A DNA stretch of 64,000 bases from Rickettsiales bacterium (GTDB lineage: Bacteria > Pseudomonadota > Alphaproteobacteria > Rickettsiales > UBA998): contig JAMWZD010000001.1 in NCBI GenBank assembly GCA_024304995.1, forward strand, positions 317,472-381,471, written 5' to 3'. Shown here one piece after another: positions 1 to 7,753 of this stretch. Both the position numbers and the translations under genes were made by a program. Under the pieces are notes generated by a model. The model saw nothing but the letters and a program-made list of their open reading frames with translations, did not search any database and had not been told where the DNA came from. Within the stretch, counting starts at the first letter, position 1; every line of letters starts with the position of its first letter.

Positions 1-1
1 T

Positions 2-775
2 CCGCAATTTGTGGCTGCACACCCCATTGCAGGAAGTGAATTTTCAGGCGCTGCATTCAGCGTGGCAGAATTGTTTGAAGGCAAACGGGTGATTGTCACC
101 CCACGGGAACAGTCAGACCGCCGAGCCGTGCAACGCGCCATACAATTCTGGGAGGAATTTGGTTGCGTTGTTAATGAGATGCATGATGATGCGCATGACA
201 TTATTTATGCCAATATTTCACATCTGCCACAATTTATTGCCTATGCGAGCGCAGCCGCTTTACTTCCCAATATTGGGTATCACGAACCTGTCATGCGCTT
301 TTTGCGTCTGGCAGGATCATCGCCAGATTTATGGATTGGTGTATTTGAACGCAATACATCACTATACCCCGCGGCAGAAAATTATCTGCAGATTATCAAT
401 CACATGATTGCAGAATTGCGCACAGGTGCATTGGAAACAGAAGCGCCTTTGCAGTTTGAGCCTGCGCTGCCACTCGTACCGCGCATCATTGCATCCTGCC
501 TGATCGGTGCGGTCACGATTGAAGAACGCAAAAACAACATGAAAATGTCACCTTACGCAGGTTCTGGCTTCGCAGACACCACTCACCCCGCCATCACCCC
601 ACCAGAGGATGATCTGGCTGGCATTTCTGAACATACAAATGCTGTCATCACATTGCTGGAAATGGTGGAACAACGCGTCCGCGACATGCTGCTTGCCATG
701 CGCAAGGCAGATTGGGACGGGCTACACACCATCATGAAACAGGCGCAGCATGAATATGTCAGTAAGTTGAATTAG
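2..775 (+). CDS. tyrA: Prephenate dehydrogenase, 3' part (partial at window edge)
   Basis: The reading frame is open from the first bases of the window, so the true start lies outside. The visible 257 residues begin with the family signature PQFVAAHPIAGSEFSG, which follows the NAD(P)-binding Rossmann half in TyrA-type prephenate/arogenate dehydrogenases and carries the conserved substrate-site histidine. The rest is the all-helical dimerisation half, with the expected FWEEFGC and IIYANISHLPQFIAYA segments. The enzyme catalyses oxidative decarboxylation of prephenate to 4-hydroxyphenylpyruvate in tyrosine synthesis. There is no sign of an ACT domain. The gene ends just before a strong hairpin terminator. 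Whether it prefers prephenate or cyclohexadienyl substrates cannot be read from this half. Confidence 0.88.
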   Translation, partial: PQFVAAHPIAGSEFSGAAFSVAELFEGKRVIVTPREQSDRRAVQRAIQFWEEFGCVVNEMHDDAHDIIYANISHLPQFIAYASAAALLPNIGYHEPVMRFLRLAGSSPDLWIGVFERNTSLYPAAENYLQIINHMIAELRTGALETEAPLQFEPALPLVPRIIASCLIGAVTIEERKNNMKMSPYAGSGFADTTHPAITPPEDDLAGISEHTNAVITLLEMVEQRVRDMLLAMRKADWDGLHTIMKQAQHEYVSKLN

Positions 776-777
776 AC

Positions 778-810
778 AAAAAAAAGAGAGGCAGTGCCTC
801 TCAATTTTTT
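778..810. terminator. Bidirectional rho-independent terminator
   Basis: The inverted repeat GAGAGGCA (786-793) / TGCCTCTC (795-802) is flanked by an A-run on the left and a T-run on the right. It can therefore end both tyrA (plus) and the small minus-strand gene at 821-1177, which converge here. Confidence 0.85.
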
Positions 811-820
811 AATTAGTTTT

Positions 821-1177
821 TTAGAATCGGATCTCGGAGACAACATCAATCTCTAAGTGAGTTTGACATTTTCTTCCTTTAGAGAAACCGAATTTATCTT
901 TGTCTTCCCATCTTCTTGTTTGGTGGTCAACAATTTTGAAGTCTTTTAATGAAACAGAAAAACCTGTTCCATTTGCAACTTCTTTAATTTTATTATTCGC
1001 TGCTATTCTAGCTTCTTTTAAGTTTTCCTGAGCAGAGCCACAACGATGTACACCGCCGTAATCATGTCCAATACGATAAGTTTTAGTCGCAGATTGCGCT
1101 TCAACTTTATTATGGAAACCAAAAGATGCTAAAGTTGCAACTGAAAGTACTAATGCACTAATTTTAGACTTCGACAT
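821..1177 (-). CDS. Small secreted protein of unknown function
   Basis: 118 residues. The N-terminus is a classic Sec signal peptide: basic MSKSK, a hydrophobic core of about 15 residues and a likely cleavage near VEAQS (about residue 28). The mature part is about 90 residues, basic, with two cysteines (RCGSAQ and RKCQTH) that could form one periplasmic disulfide, and a helix rich in Ala/Asn/Lys between them. I do not recognise the family. It is a single-gene unit: a terminator lies on its 3' side and two dyad symmetries lie in its leader and promoter region (1188-1253), suggesting tight regulation. Confidence 0.7.
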   Translation of the reverse strand: MSKSKISALVLSVATLASFGFHNKVEAQSATKTYRIGHDYGGVHRCGSAQENLKEARIAANNKIKEVANGTGFSVSLKDFKIVDHQTRRWEDKDKFGFSKGRKCQTHLEIDVVSEIRF

Positions 1178-1187
1178 TTGTTTAATT

Positions 1188-1253
1188 CTCTCTAAAAAGA
1201 GAGTGATAAGGTATAATCGAAATGCAATTTTTACTGTTTAGAAACGGTAAAAA
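1188..1253 (-). promoter_or_regulatory. Leader hairpin and operator-like dyad before the small secreted gene
   Basis: CTCTCT (1188-1193) and AGAGAG (1198-1203) form a hairpin 10 nt before the start codon, enclosing the only purine-rich stretch that could act as ribosome binding site. Further upstream, TTTTTAC (1228-1234) / GTAAAAA (1247-1253) with GTTT/AAAC inside gives a 26-bp near-perfect dyad. A TATACC-like -10 (complement of 1208-1213) would place that dyad at the -35 region. Confidence 0.45.
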
Positions 1254-1314
1254 GAATTTGCACGCGCTTTATACAGAACAGCCTTGCAGTATGCAAGCAT
1301 TTTTTATATTTTTT

Positions 1315-2160
1315 TTAACGATAGAGCAACATCGTCACATCTAGTTCTTTAAGTAACGTCGCCGTGGTGCTGCCCACGAAGAAGCTAGTGATTCGGGAAT
1401 GGCCATATGCCCCTGCTACCAGCAGGTCAATCTTATGTTTTTTTGCATAATCTTTCATAGTGTGTGCCACGGAACGTCCATCTTCCACGGCGCATATCAC
1501 GGTAAACCCTGCTTTTTCCAGCAGCGCTTTGGAAGCTGCCTGCCCCTGCATCACATTGTCTGTCTCTCGCCCATAGGTGACGATATGGCATTCCACCCCA
1601 CGAAGGAGCGGATGATCTGCAATATCATGAATGGCTTTGGATGCCAGATCACTGCCGTCATAGGCAATCATAAAACGTTTTGGCTCACAGAAATATTTTC
1701 GGGCAATCCATAAAGGTTTGTGGATTGCGCGGGCGATACTTTCCAGATGCTCCCCTACCTTATGTTTGTCTTCACCAGACTTGCCAATCACAAACGCGTC
1801 TGCCTGCGCTTCATAATGTTTGAAGGCATCTTCCAGATTGCCTCTGCGGTGCAGCAATTCAACCTCGTTAATGCCAGCACGTTCCACCCGTTGTCTGGCG
1901 CGCTCCAGAATGGCTTCGCCTTTTTCCAGTTCCTGCCTGCCATGTGCTTCATCATCTGCGCTATATTCGCCGAGCAACTCACTTTTTGCACCAAGACCAA
2001 TCGCGCCAGATAAATCCTGTTCATGTTTGGTTTTGTCATGCCCGTCTGCCACATGCAGCAAGCTGACAGATGCGGAGGCGCGTTTTGCCAGCCACCCTGT
2101 CAATTCACATACGCTTTTGCTGTGTTCCGATCCATCTATTGCTGCGATAATGCGGGTCAT
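1315..2160 (-). CDS. Tandem-domain universal stress protein (UspA family)
   Basis: 281 residues made of two Usp domains. The first starts TRIIAAIDGSEHSKS and the second near residue 160 with RFMIAYDGSDLASKA. The C-terminal domain has the ATP-binding signature G-x2-G-x9-G-[ST] in GAYGHSRITSFFVGSTT; the first domain's version (VIGKSGEDKH) is degenerate, so probably only the second binds nucleotide. The gene starts 11 bp after the SulP transporter gene on the same strand, so the two are probably one operon. SulP-Usp neighbours and fusions are common, which suggests the Usp protein senses energy state for the transporter (inference). Confidence 0.88.
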   Translation of the reverse strand: MTRIIAAIDGSEHSKSVCELTGWLAKRASASVSLLHVADGHDKTKHEQDLSGAIGLGAKSELLGEYSADDEAHGRQELEKGEAILERARQRVERAGINEVELLHRRGNLEDAFKHYEAQADAFVIGKSGEDKHKVGEHLESIARAIHKPLWIARKYFCEPKRFMIAYDGSDLASKAIHDIADHPLLRGVECHIVTYGRETDNVMQGQAASKALLEKAGFTVICAVEDGRSVAHTMKDYAKKHKIDLLVAGAYGHSRITSFFVGSTTATLLKELDVTMLLYR

Positions 2161-2171
2161 TATATTGTCTC

Positions 2172-3644
2172 CTAATGTAATGCCAGTTCTGTACCGTCTA
2201 TTTTGTCATAAACGGCGTGCCTGTCCACCATTGTAGCACTTGCTTCATTCATTCCCAAAATATTTACGTCTGTTCCCTCGCGGCGGAATTTCATCACCAC
2301 CTTGTCCAGCGCGGCGATGGCAGACACATCCCAGAAATGTGCATGGGACACATCTATCGTGACATCAGCAATCGCTTCTTTCACATCGAATTGTGCCACG
2401 AATTTATCTGCTGAGGCAAAGAACACCTGCCCATACACTTTGTAAGTTCGCACACCATTTTCAGATTTTTCAGATACCACCCGCAACAAATGAGACACTT
2501 TATGTGCAAAGAACAGCCCGCTAAGCAACACGCCCACAAACACGCCCTGTGCAAGATCATGCGTGGCAACGACCACGGCAACGGTCACAAACGTTACGAA
2601 AGAGGAGGCCTTTGGAATGGTACGGATATTTTTGATGCTGGACCAGCTGAATGTACCAATGGAGACCATAATCATCACCGCGACTAACGCAGCCATAGGA
2701 ATTTGGCGCACCCAGTCATCCAGCACTAAAATCAGGAACAGCAGGAAACACCCTGCAAACAAGGTGGAAAGTCTGCCACGCCCACCTGATTTTACGTTAA
2801 TGACAGACTGCCCAATCATCGCACATCCTGCCATGCCGCCAAACATGCCTGCGACGATATTCGCAATCCCTTGCCCTGCACATTCGCGGTTTTTCTGGCT
2901 TGGTGTATCAGTCAAATCATCTACGATCACCGCCGTCATGAGGGATTCAAGCAGACCCACCGCTGCAAGCGTTAAGGAATAAGGGAAAATGATTTTCAGC
3001 GTGTCCAGCGTCCACGGAATATCGGGGAACATGAAAAGCGGGAAGCTGTCTGGCAATTCGCCCATGTCGCCCACAGTGCGCAGCGGTACTTCCATGAGCA
3101 GATATGCCCCTGTCAGCACGATAATCGCCACTAAAGGGGATGGAATTGCTTTGGTAATATGCGGGAATCCATAAATAATGCCAAGCCCTGCCGCCACAAA
3201 CGCATACATCACCCAGCCAGCATTGTGAAATTCAGGCAGTTGCGCCATGAAAATGAGTATCGCCAGTGCATTGACAAACCCTGTCACCACAGATTTGGAC
3301 ACAAACCGCAACAGCGAGCCGAGCTTTAGCATCCCTGCAATCATCTGCAGTACCCCCGTCAGCAAGGTGGCTGCCAGCAGATATTGCAGACCATATTCTG
3401 CCACAAGTGAGGTCATCACCAGCGCCATTGCACCAGTCGCCGCAGAAATCATGCCAGGACGACCGCCAACAAAGGCGATCACCGCTGCAATGCAGAAGGA
3501 TGCATATAGCCCCACTTTGGGATCAACACCTGCAATGATGGAAAAAGCAATAGCTTCAGGAATCAGCGCAAGCGCCACTACCATGCCAGAGAGAATATCT
3601 CCGCGCACATTTCCAAACCATTCCTGCTGCAATTGTGATGACAT
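2172..3644 (-). CDS. SulP-family anion transporter with STAS domain
   Basis: 490 residues from the chosen ATG at 3644 ([12 protein letters not shown]), which opens directly into the family's conserved [20 protein letters not shown] first membrane segment. An upstream ATG at 3743 would add 33 residues unlike the family. There are about 12-14 membrane segments, then a cytoplasmic STAS domain from about residue 390 ([29 protein letters not shown]). SulP proteins carry sulfate, bicarbonate or dicarboxylates, usually with Na+ or H+. The substrate cannot be decided here, though bicarbonate uptake is plausible for this compact form. It leads the usp gene in an operon. Confidence 0.88.
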   Translation of the reverse strand: MSSQLQQEWFGNVRGDILSGMVVALALIPEAIAFSIIAGVDPKVGLYASFCIAAVIAFVGGRPGMISAATGAMALVMTSLVAEYGLQYLLAATLLTGVLQMIAGMLKLGSLLRFVSKSVVTGFVNALAILIFMAQLPEFHNAGWVMYAFVAAGLGIIYGFPHITKAIPSPLVAIIVLTGAYLLMEVPLRTVGDMGELPDSFPLFMFPDIPWTLDTLKIIFPYSLTLAAVGLLESLMTAVIVDDLTDTPSQKNRECAGQGIANIVAGMFGGMAGCAMIGQSVINVKSGGRGRLSTLFAGCFLLFLILVLDDWVRQIPMAALVAVMIMVSIGTFSWSSIKNIRTIPKASSFVTFVTVAVVVATHDLAQGVFVGVLLSGLFFAHKVSHLLRVVSEKSENGVRTYKVYGQVFFASADKFVAQFDVKEAIADVTIDVSHAHFWDVSAIAALDKVVMKFRREGTDVNILGMNEASATMVDRHAVYDKIDGTELALH

Positions 3645-3746
3645 ATATATTACACTAACCGATAAAATTCTATGTGCAGGTATAGAGCACATCGTGCATA
3701 TGTCAAGCTCAGCGCCAGATATGCTGCATCTGTCGTTAATCATTTT

Positions 3747-3769
3747 AAATCATTACAAATTAATGATTT
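3747..3769. promoter_or_regulatory. Palindrome between divergent SulP and RTX genes
   Basis: AAATCATTA (3747-3755) and TAATGATTT (3761-3769) form a perfect 9-bp inverted repeat with a 5-bp centre in the 187-bp divergent intergenic region. It could be an operator for either gene. It is AT-rich, so chance is not excluded. Confidence 0.3.
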
Positions 3770-3831
3770 GATTCCGTAACAAAACTTCGCTAGCGCTTAT
3801 TAACCATTCATTACAAAAAGGAGTAAGCACA

Positions 3832-5412
3832 ATGGCACATTTAACGACTACGGAAGGTCAGGACATCATTTACGGACAGCGTCCTGCTGAATATATTAAC
3901 GGCAAAGGCGGCAATGATATTTTGTTTGCCTCTGCAAATGACAGTTTTTCAGTCAATATTGCTGAATTAAGCGGATCTGGCGTAACAGGTACGGCAACTA
4001 TCACCCAAAAAGGCAGCGACATTGATGTAACCATCAATGCAACTGGGCTGGAAGCAAATGCTCCTCACCCGCAGCATATTCACGGTCTTATTGAAGGTGA
4101 TTCCAAAACTCCAACACTTGCAGATGATGCAGATGGTGATGGCTTTATTGAATTGCTCGAAGGTCTGCCACAATATGGTGGCATTCGTGTCTCTCTCACA
4201 TCACCTGAAGGTGGCGCACTGGAAGATTTCCCAACCGCACCAGACGGCACGATTGATTTTCAACAAACATATAAATTTGATGTGACTAATCAGGAAATGT
4301 TCAGAGATTTCGCTAATCTGATTCCTCTGGAAGACAGAGAGATCGTGTTGCACGGACGCTCTTTGGAAGAAGGTGATGGCGCAGGCACTATGAATGAGGC
4401 AGATGGCACAGCAGGCTACAAAGCAGTATTGCCAGTAGCAGCTGGTGAAATTGTGTCTGATTCTGATGTTGCGACAGGCGCTGATACGATTGATGGCGGC
4501 AAAGGCAATGATGTTATCTTCGGTTCATCTGCAGCAGATGTGCTGAATGGCAATGAAGGTGCAGACAGCATTGCAGGTGGTGGTGACAATGACACCATTA
4601 CTGGTGGTGCAGGTCGTGACTTGTTGCTTGGGCAGGCTGGTGATGATGTTATCTCTGGAGGCGAAGGCAAAGACACGATTGAAGGCGGGTCTGGTAATGA
4701 TACGCTGGATGGCGGCTTTGGCATTGATCAGGGCATTGGCAGAAGTGACATCATTCTTGGTGGTTCTGGTGATGACCGCATTCAGCTTTGGGTTGGCGGC
4801 ACGGCACGCGGCGGTGATGATAATGATATTCTTCTCGGCGCTAGCGGCGTGGACAGACTGTTTGGCGATGAAGGACGCGACACTCTCAAAGGCAATGGCG
4901 GCGATGACTATCTTGACGGTGGACTCGGTGATGACAGATTATTCGGTAAAGCAGGCGAAGATATTATCGTGGGCAACGCTGGCAATGATTTGATTGACGC
5001 TGGTCTTGGTGATGATACCGTTGCAGGAAATGCTGGCAATGACACAATTTTCGGTGATGCTGGTGATGATGTTATCGCTGGTGGCAGCGGAAATGACTTA
5101 ATTGCGGGTCAACAGGGCGCAGACACTATCACTGGTGGCACAGGACAGGATACATTCCTGTTCTTCGCAGAAACTGATAGTCTGCTGACAGGTGACAACG
5201 CAGCATTTGATGTAATCACTGATTACAGAGATAATTTTGACATGTTCAAAATTGGTTCATTTATTAATGATTTCAGCGATCTGGACATTTACTATGATAA
5301 TAATGTTGATCAGACTATTGTAACTACTATTGACGCAGCAAGCAATTTTGGCTTTGCAATCAACGGCAATGTGGAAGCAAATCTGGAAGCAACAGACTTC
5401 ATGTTTGCATAA
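3832..5412 (+). CDS. CHRD-domain RTX protein, predicted type I secreted
   Basis: 526 residues, no Sec signal. After a short Gly/Asn lead (NGKGGNDIL), residues about 40-205 resemble a CHRD domain (NIAELSGSGVTGTATI, HPQHIHG, ending in REIVLHGRSLEEGDGAG). From about residue 218 come many calcium-binding nonapeptide repeats of the GGxGNDxIx type (GGKGNDVIFG, GGSGNDTLDG, GNAGNDTIFG). The end, TGQDTFLFFAETDS to DVITDYRDNFDMFKIG, is typical of the C-terminal secretion region of serralysin-like RTX proteins. The role of CHRD in bacteria is unclear; surface attachment or extracellular matrix are guesses. A clear AAGGAG lies 8 nt before the ATG. No ABC exporter or membrane-fusion gene is next to it. 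Confidence 0.85.
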   Translation: MAHLTTTEGQDIIYGQRPAEYINGKGGNDILFASANDSFSVNIAELSGSGVTGTATITQKGSDIDVTINATGLEANAPHPQHIHGLIEGDSKTPTLADDADGDGFIELLEGLPQYGGIRVSLTSPEGGALEDFPTAPDGTIDFQQTYKFDVTNQEMFRDFANLIPLEDREIVLHGRSLEEGDGAGTMNEADGTAGYKAVLPVAAGEIVSDSDVATGADTIDGGKGNDVIFGSSAADVLNGNEGADSIAGGGDNDTITGGAGRDLLLGQAGDDVISGGEGKDTIEGGSGNDTLDGGFGIDQGIGRSDIILGGSGDDRIQLWVGGTARGGDDNDILLGASGVDRLFGDEGRDTLKGNGGDDYLDGGLGDDRLFGKAGEDIIVGNAGNDLIDAGLGDDTVAGNAGNDTIFGDAGDDVIAGGSGNDLIAGQQGADTITGGTGQDTFLFFAETDSLLTGDNAAFDVITDYRDNFDMFKIGSFINDFSDLDIYYDNNVDQTIVTTIDAASNFGFAINGNVEANLEATDFMFA

Positions 5413-5414
5413 TA

Positions 5415-5467
5415 TACTCGTTTTACTTTAAAATTCCCTATGGAATTTCTAAGTAAAAAGTCGAGTA
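5415..5467 (+). terminator. Long imperfect hairpin after the RTX gene
   Basis: TACTCG/CGAGTA (5415-5420/5462-5467), TTTTACTT/AAGTAAAA (5421-5428/5451-5458) and AAATTCC/GGAATTT (5431-5437/5442-5448) nest into one long stem right after the stop codon. There is no T-run, so it probably protects the 3' end rather than terminating. Confidence 0.5.
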
Positions 5468-5497
5468 CGTGCTATAGCATCTGCAAATATGACCATC

Positions 5498-5527
5498 AAA
5501 GGCAGGGGCGTTGCTCCTGCCTTTTTT
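5498..5527 (+). terminator. Rho-independent terminator
   Basis: AAAGGCAGG (5498-5506) pairs with CCTGCCTTT (5516-5524), followed by a six-T run. It is well placed to end the RTX transcript. Confidence 0.88.
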
Positions 5528-5554
5528 GTTTCATATGTGCAAAAAACAAATCGC

Positions 5555-5582
5555 TTGTAGGAATAGTGATTTTGTGTATAAT
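5555..5582 (+). promoter_or_regulatory. Promoter of the cold-shock gene
   Basis: A perfect -10 TATAAT (5577-5582) with TTGTAG 16 bp upstream. Transcription from here would leave an mRNA leader of about 120 nt before the ATG at 5711, the kind of long leader typical of cold-inducible csp genes. Confidence 0.55.
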
Positions 5583-5710
5583 GCAATTGAGTTTTTGATT
5601 ATTTTGGCTTTGCACAATACTACCAACGAACTCAGCAAAGCCGTCTATCTTCTATTTTAAGTATGAGTGTGACGGTCAATCTAACGTCATATCTTATAGG
5701 AGATTTACAT

Positions 5711-5923
5711 ATGGCTAATGGAACAGTAAAATGGTTCAACCCAACAAAAGGCTTTGGCTTCATTCAACCTGATCAAGGTGGTGAGGACGTATTCGTTCAC
5801 ATCTCTACTGTAGAACGCGCTGGTTTGCGTGATCTGAATGATGGTCAGAAAGTATCTTACGATCTTGAAGACAATCGTGGCCGCACGGCTGCTGCCAACC
5901 TGCAACTGGTTGACGCTGCGTAA
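5711..5923 (+). CDS. cspA: Cold-shock protein (CspA family)
   Basis: 70 residues. The start at 5711 was chosen because TAGGAG lies 9 nt upstream and the protein then begins MANGTVKWFNPTKGFGF; the longer frame from 5663 adds 16 residues without homology. It has both nucleic-acid binding motifs, RNP1 (KGFGFI) and RNP2 (VFVHIS), on a single OB-fold. Such proteins bind single-stranded RNA/DNA and melt mRNA structure. Transcription ends at a hairpin (5950-5975); the downstream DEAD-box helicase may receive read-through and functions in the same cold/RNA-folding process. Confidence 0.93.
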   Translation: MANGTVKWFNPTKGFGFIQPDQGGEDVFVHISTVERAGLRDLNDGQKVSYDLEDNRGRTAAANLQLVDAA

Positions 5924-5949
5924 CTTTTGCGCATATAAAAAAGTGAAGT

Positions 5950-5985
5950 CCCTGATGGTGACACCATCATCAGGGCAATTTTTAA
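5950..5985 (+). terminator. Terminator or attenuating hairpin after csp gene
   Basis: CCCTGATG (5950-5957) pairs with CATCAGGG (5968-5975), followed by CAATTTTT. The modest T-run allows some read-through to the helicase gene. Confidence 0.65.
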
Positions 5986-6046
5986 AAAGGTTTCGTCACA
6001 TAACACACGATTTGAAACCTTATAACACAATAACTTAAGGTTTCTT

Positions 6047-7645
6047 ATGGACGACTTTTCTTCGTTGGGCTTGCCCCAACCCCTCATGCAATCACTTGAG
6101 CGCATGGAATTTACTACCCCCACCCCAATTCAGGCACAAGCCATTCCCCCTGCTCTGCAAGGACGCGATATTCTCGGTTCAGCACAAACGGGCACAGGAA
6201 AAACAGGTGCATTCGGCATCCCACTGGTTGCCAAACTAATGAACAGCCCTCGTGGCAATGCTATCATTATGACACCAACACGCGAACTGGCAGTGCAGGT
6301 AATGAAAATGCTGGAGCAATTACTGGGCAAAAAAAGCGGCATCAACACTGCCTTGCTGATTGGCGGCGAACCCTATCCGCGCCAGATGCAGGCATTGCGC
6401 AATCAGCCCCGCTTGATTGTTGGCACACCAGGTCGTATTAATGACCATATTGAACGCCGCACCTTATTGCTGCATCTGACCGATTTTCTGGTACTGGATG
6501 AAACTGACAGAATGTTGGATATGGGCTTCACTGAACAAATCGAAGCGATTATCAAATTCCTGCCGAAAAAACGCCAGACCTTGCTCTTTTCTGCCACATT
6601 GCCAAATAATATTGTTCGTATCGCACAAAATTACATGACGGATCCTGTGCGCGTGGCAGTTGACCCAGAAGCAATGACTGCACCAAAAATCAAGCAATCC
6701 ATCATGCAGATTGCAGAAAAAGATAAATATGACACGTTGGTGAAAGAATGCAAAGAGCGCAATGGCTCAATCATCGTGTTCGTGAAAACTAAATGGAATG
6801 CCGAAAAAATGGCGCAGCGTTTGCGCGGCGAACATATTGATGCAGAAGCCATTCACGGTGATCTGCGCCAGAATAAACGTGACCGCGTAATTAAAAACTT
6901 CCGCGCGAAAAAATACCGCGTCATGGTGGCAACGGATATTGCAGCGCGTGGTTTGGACATTCCGCATATTGAACATGTGATCAATTATGACCTGCCGCAA
7001 ATGGCAGAAGATTACGTTCACCGCATTGGAAGAACAGCCCGCGCAGGGGCAGAAGGGGAAGCATTATGCTTTGTCTCACCAACAGACAAGCCAAAATGGG
7101 CAGCGATTCAGCGTCTGATAGACCCTGATAATGCGCCAGCCTACCGCCCTGCAGATGGCAAACCAAAACGCAGTCGTGGCAAACCATCTGGCAAATTTGG
7201 TGCTAAACGTGATGGAGAGAGACGTGATGGCGAAAAACGCGTTGGCAAGTTTGACAGCAAAAAACCGCATCGCGGCAAAGCGGCTGGTGCGCGTGATGAA
7301 CGCAAAGCAGATGATGCAAAAAAGCCAGCTCGCGCACAATCTTCGGGGGATCGTGATGAACGCCGCATTGAAGGCAGCACCAGTCCCTCTGCTAAGCGCC
7401 GCAAACCCGCTTTTGCACGCACAGATGAAAGCAACGCACAGCCGCGCAGACCAAAGCAGCCACGTGTGGATGCAAGCAATGGTGACAAGCCAATGTCTCG
7501 CACTAAACCTGCAAAAGGCAAACGCCCTGCAGGCAAAGCATCGTCTGGCAAACCAGCCACGCGCAAAGCATCTGCTGCCAAGCCTGCGCCAAAGCGCAAT
7601 AAAAACACTTCTAAACCAACATTAAAAGTTGCGTCCAAGAAGTAA
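6047..7645 (+). CDS. DEAD-box ATP-dependent RNA helicase (RhlE-like)
   Basis: 532 residues. Q motif (FTTPTPIQAQAIP), Walker A (AQTGTGKT), PTREL, GTPGR, motif II, SAT, and the helicase-C motifs ATDIAARGLDIP and HRIGRTARAG are all present. Motif II reads DETD instead of the usual DEAD (LVLDETDRMLDMGF). From about residue 365 the protein continues in a low-complexity tail of some 165 residues rich in Lys, Arg, Ala and Pro, a likely RNA-binding or ribosome-tethering extension as in RhlE/CsdA-type enzymes. It probably unwinds structured RNA during ribosome assembly or cold growth. It follows the cold-shock gene on the same strand by 123 bp. Confidence 0.92.
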   Translation: MDDFSSLGLPQPLMQSLERMEFTTPTPIQAQAIPPALQGRDILGSAQTGTGKTGAFGIPLVAKLMNSPRGNAIIMTPTRELAVQVMKMLEQLLGKKSGINTALLIGGEPYPRQMQALRNQPRLIVGTPGRINDHIERRTLLLHLTDFLVLDETDRMLDMGFTEQIEAIIKFLPKKRQTLLFSATLPNNIVRIAQNYMTDPVRVAVDPEAMTAPKIKQSIMQIAEKDKYDTLVKECKERNGSIIVFVKTKWNAEKMAQRLRGEHIDAEAIHGDLRQNKRDRVIKNFRAKKYRVMVATDIAARGLDIPHIEHVINYDLPQMAEDYVHRIGRTARAGAEGEALCFVSPTDKPKWAAIQRLIDPDNAPAYRPADGKPKRSRGKPSGKFGAKRDGERRDGEKRVGKFDSKKPHRGKAAGARDERKADDAKKPARAQSSGDRDERRIEGSTSPSAKRRKPAFARTDESNAQPRRPKQPRVDASNGDKPMSRTKPAKGKRPAGKASSGKPATRKASAAKPAPKRNKNTSKPTLKVASKK

Positions 7646-7658
7646 TTGATAGTCTATA

Positions 7659-7695
7659 TTTGTGACAATCTGAGTAATTCCTGGATTGTCACAAA
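7659..7695 (+). terminator. 12-bp perfect inverted repeat (terminator or operator)
   Basis: TTTGTGACAATC (7659-7670) and GATTGTCACAAA (7684-7695) are perfect complements around a 13-nt centre. It sits 14 bp after the helicase stop and 59 bp before the next gene. There is no T-run, so a protein-binding site for the downstream gene is as likely as a terminator. Confidence 0.5.
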
Positions 7696-7753
7696 ACTGT
7701 CATAGTTATTTGCTATCATTAATTAATCATTAATAAAGACAGCAGCAATTACT

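Noticed and set aside
1283-1297. CTTGCA-GTA-TGCAAG hairpin as usp terminator
   Set aside because: It has T-runs only on the plus-strand side, the wrong side for the minus-strand usp gene, and no plus-strand gene ends here.
4450-5130. CRISPR-like regular repeats
   Set aside because: The short repeated units are codons of RTX nonapeptides inside an intact reading frame; no CRISPR array was seen anywhere in the window.
7141-7638. 165-residue minus-strand frame opposite the helicase tail
   Set aside because: Complement of the low-complexity basic tail, giving a Leu/Arg/Ser-rich artefact.
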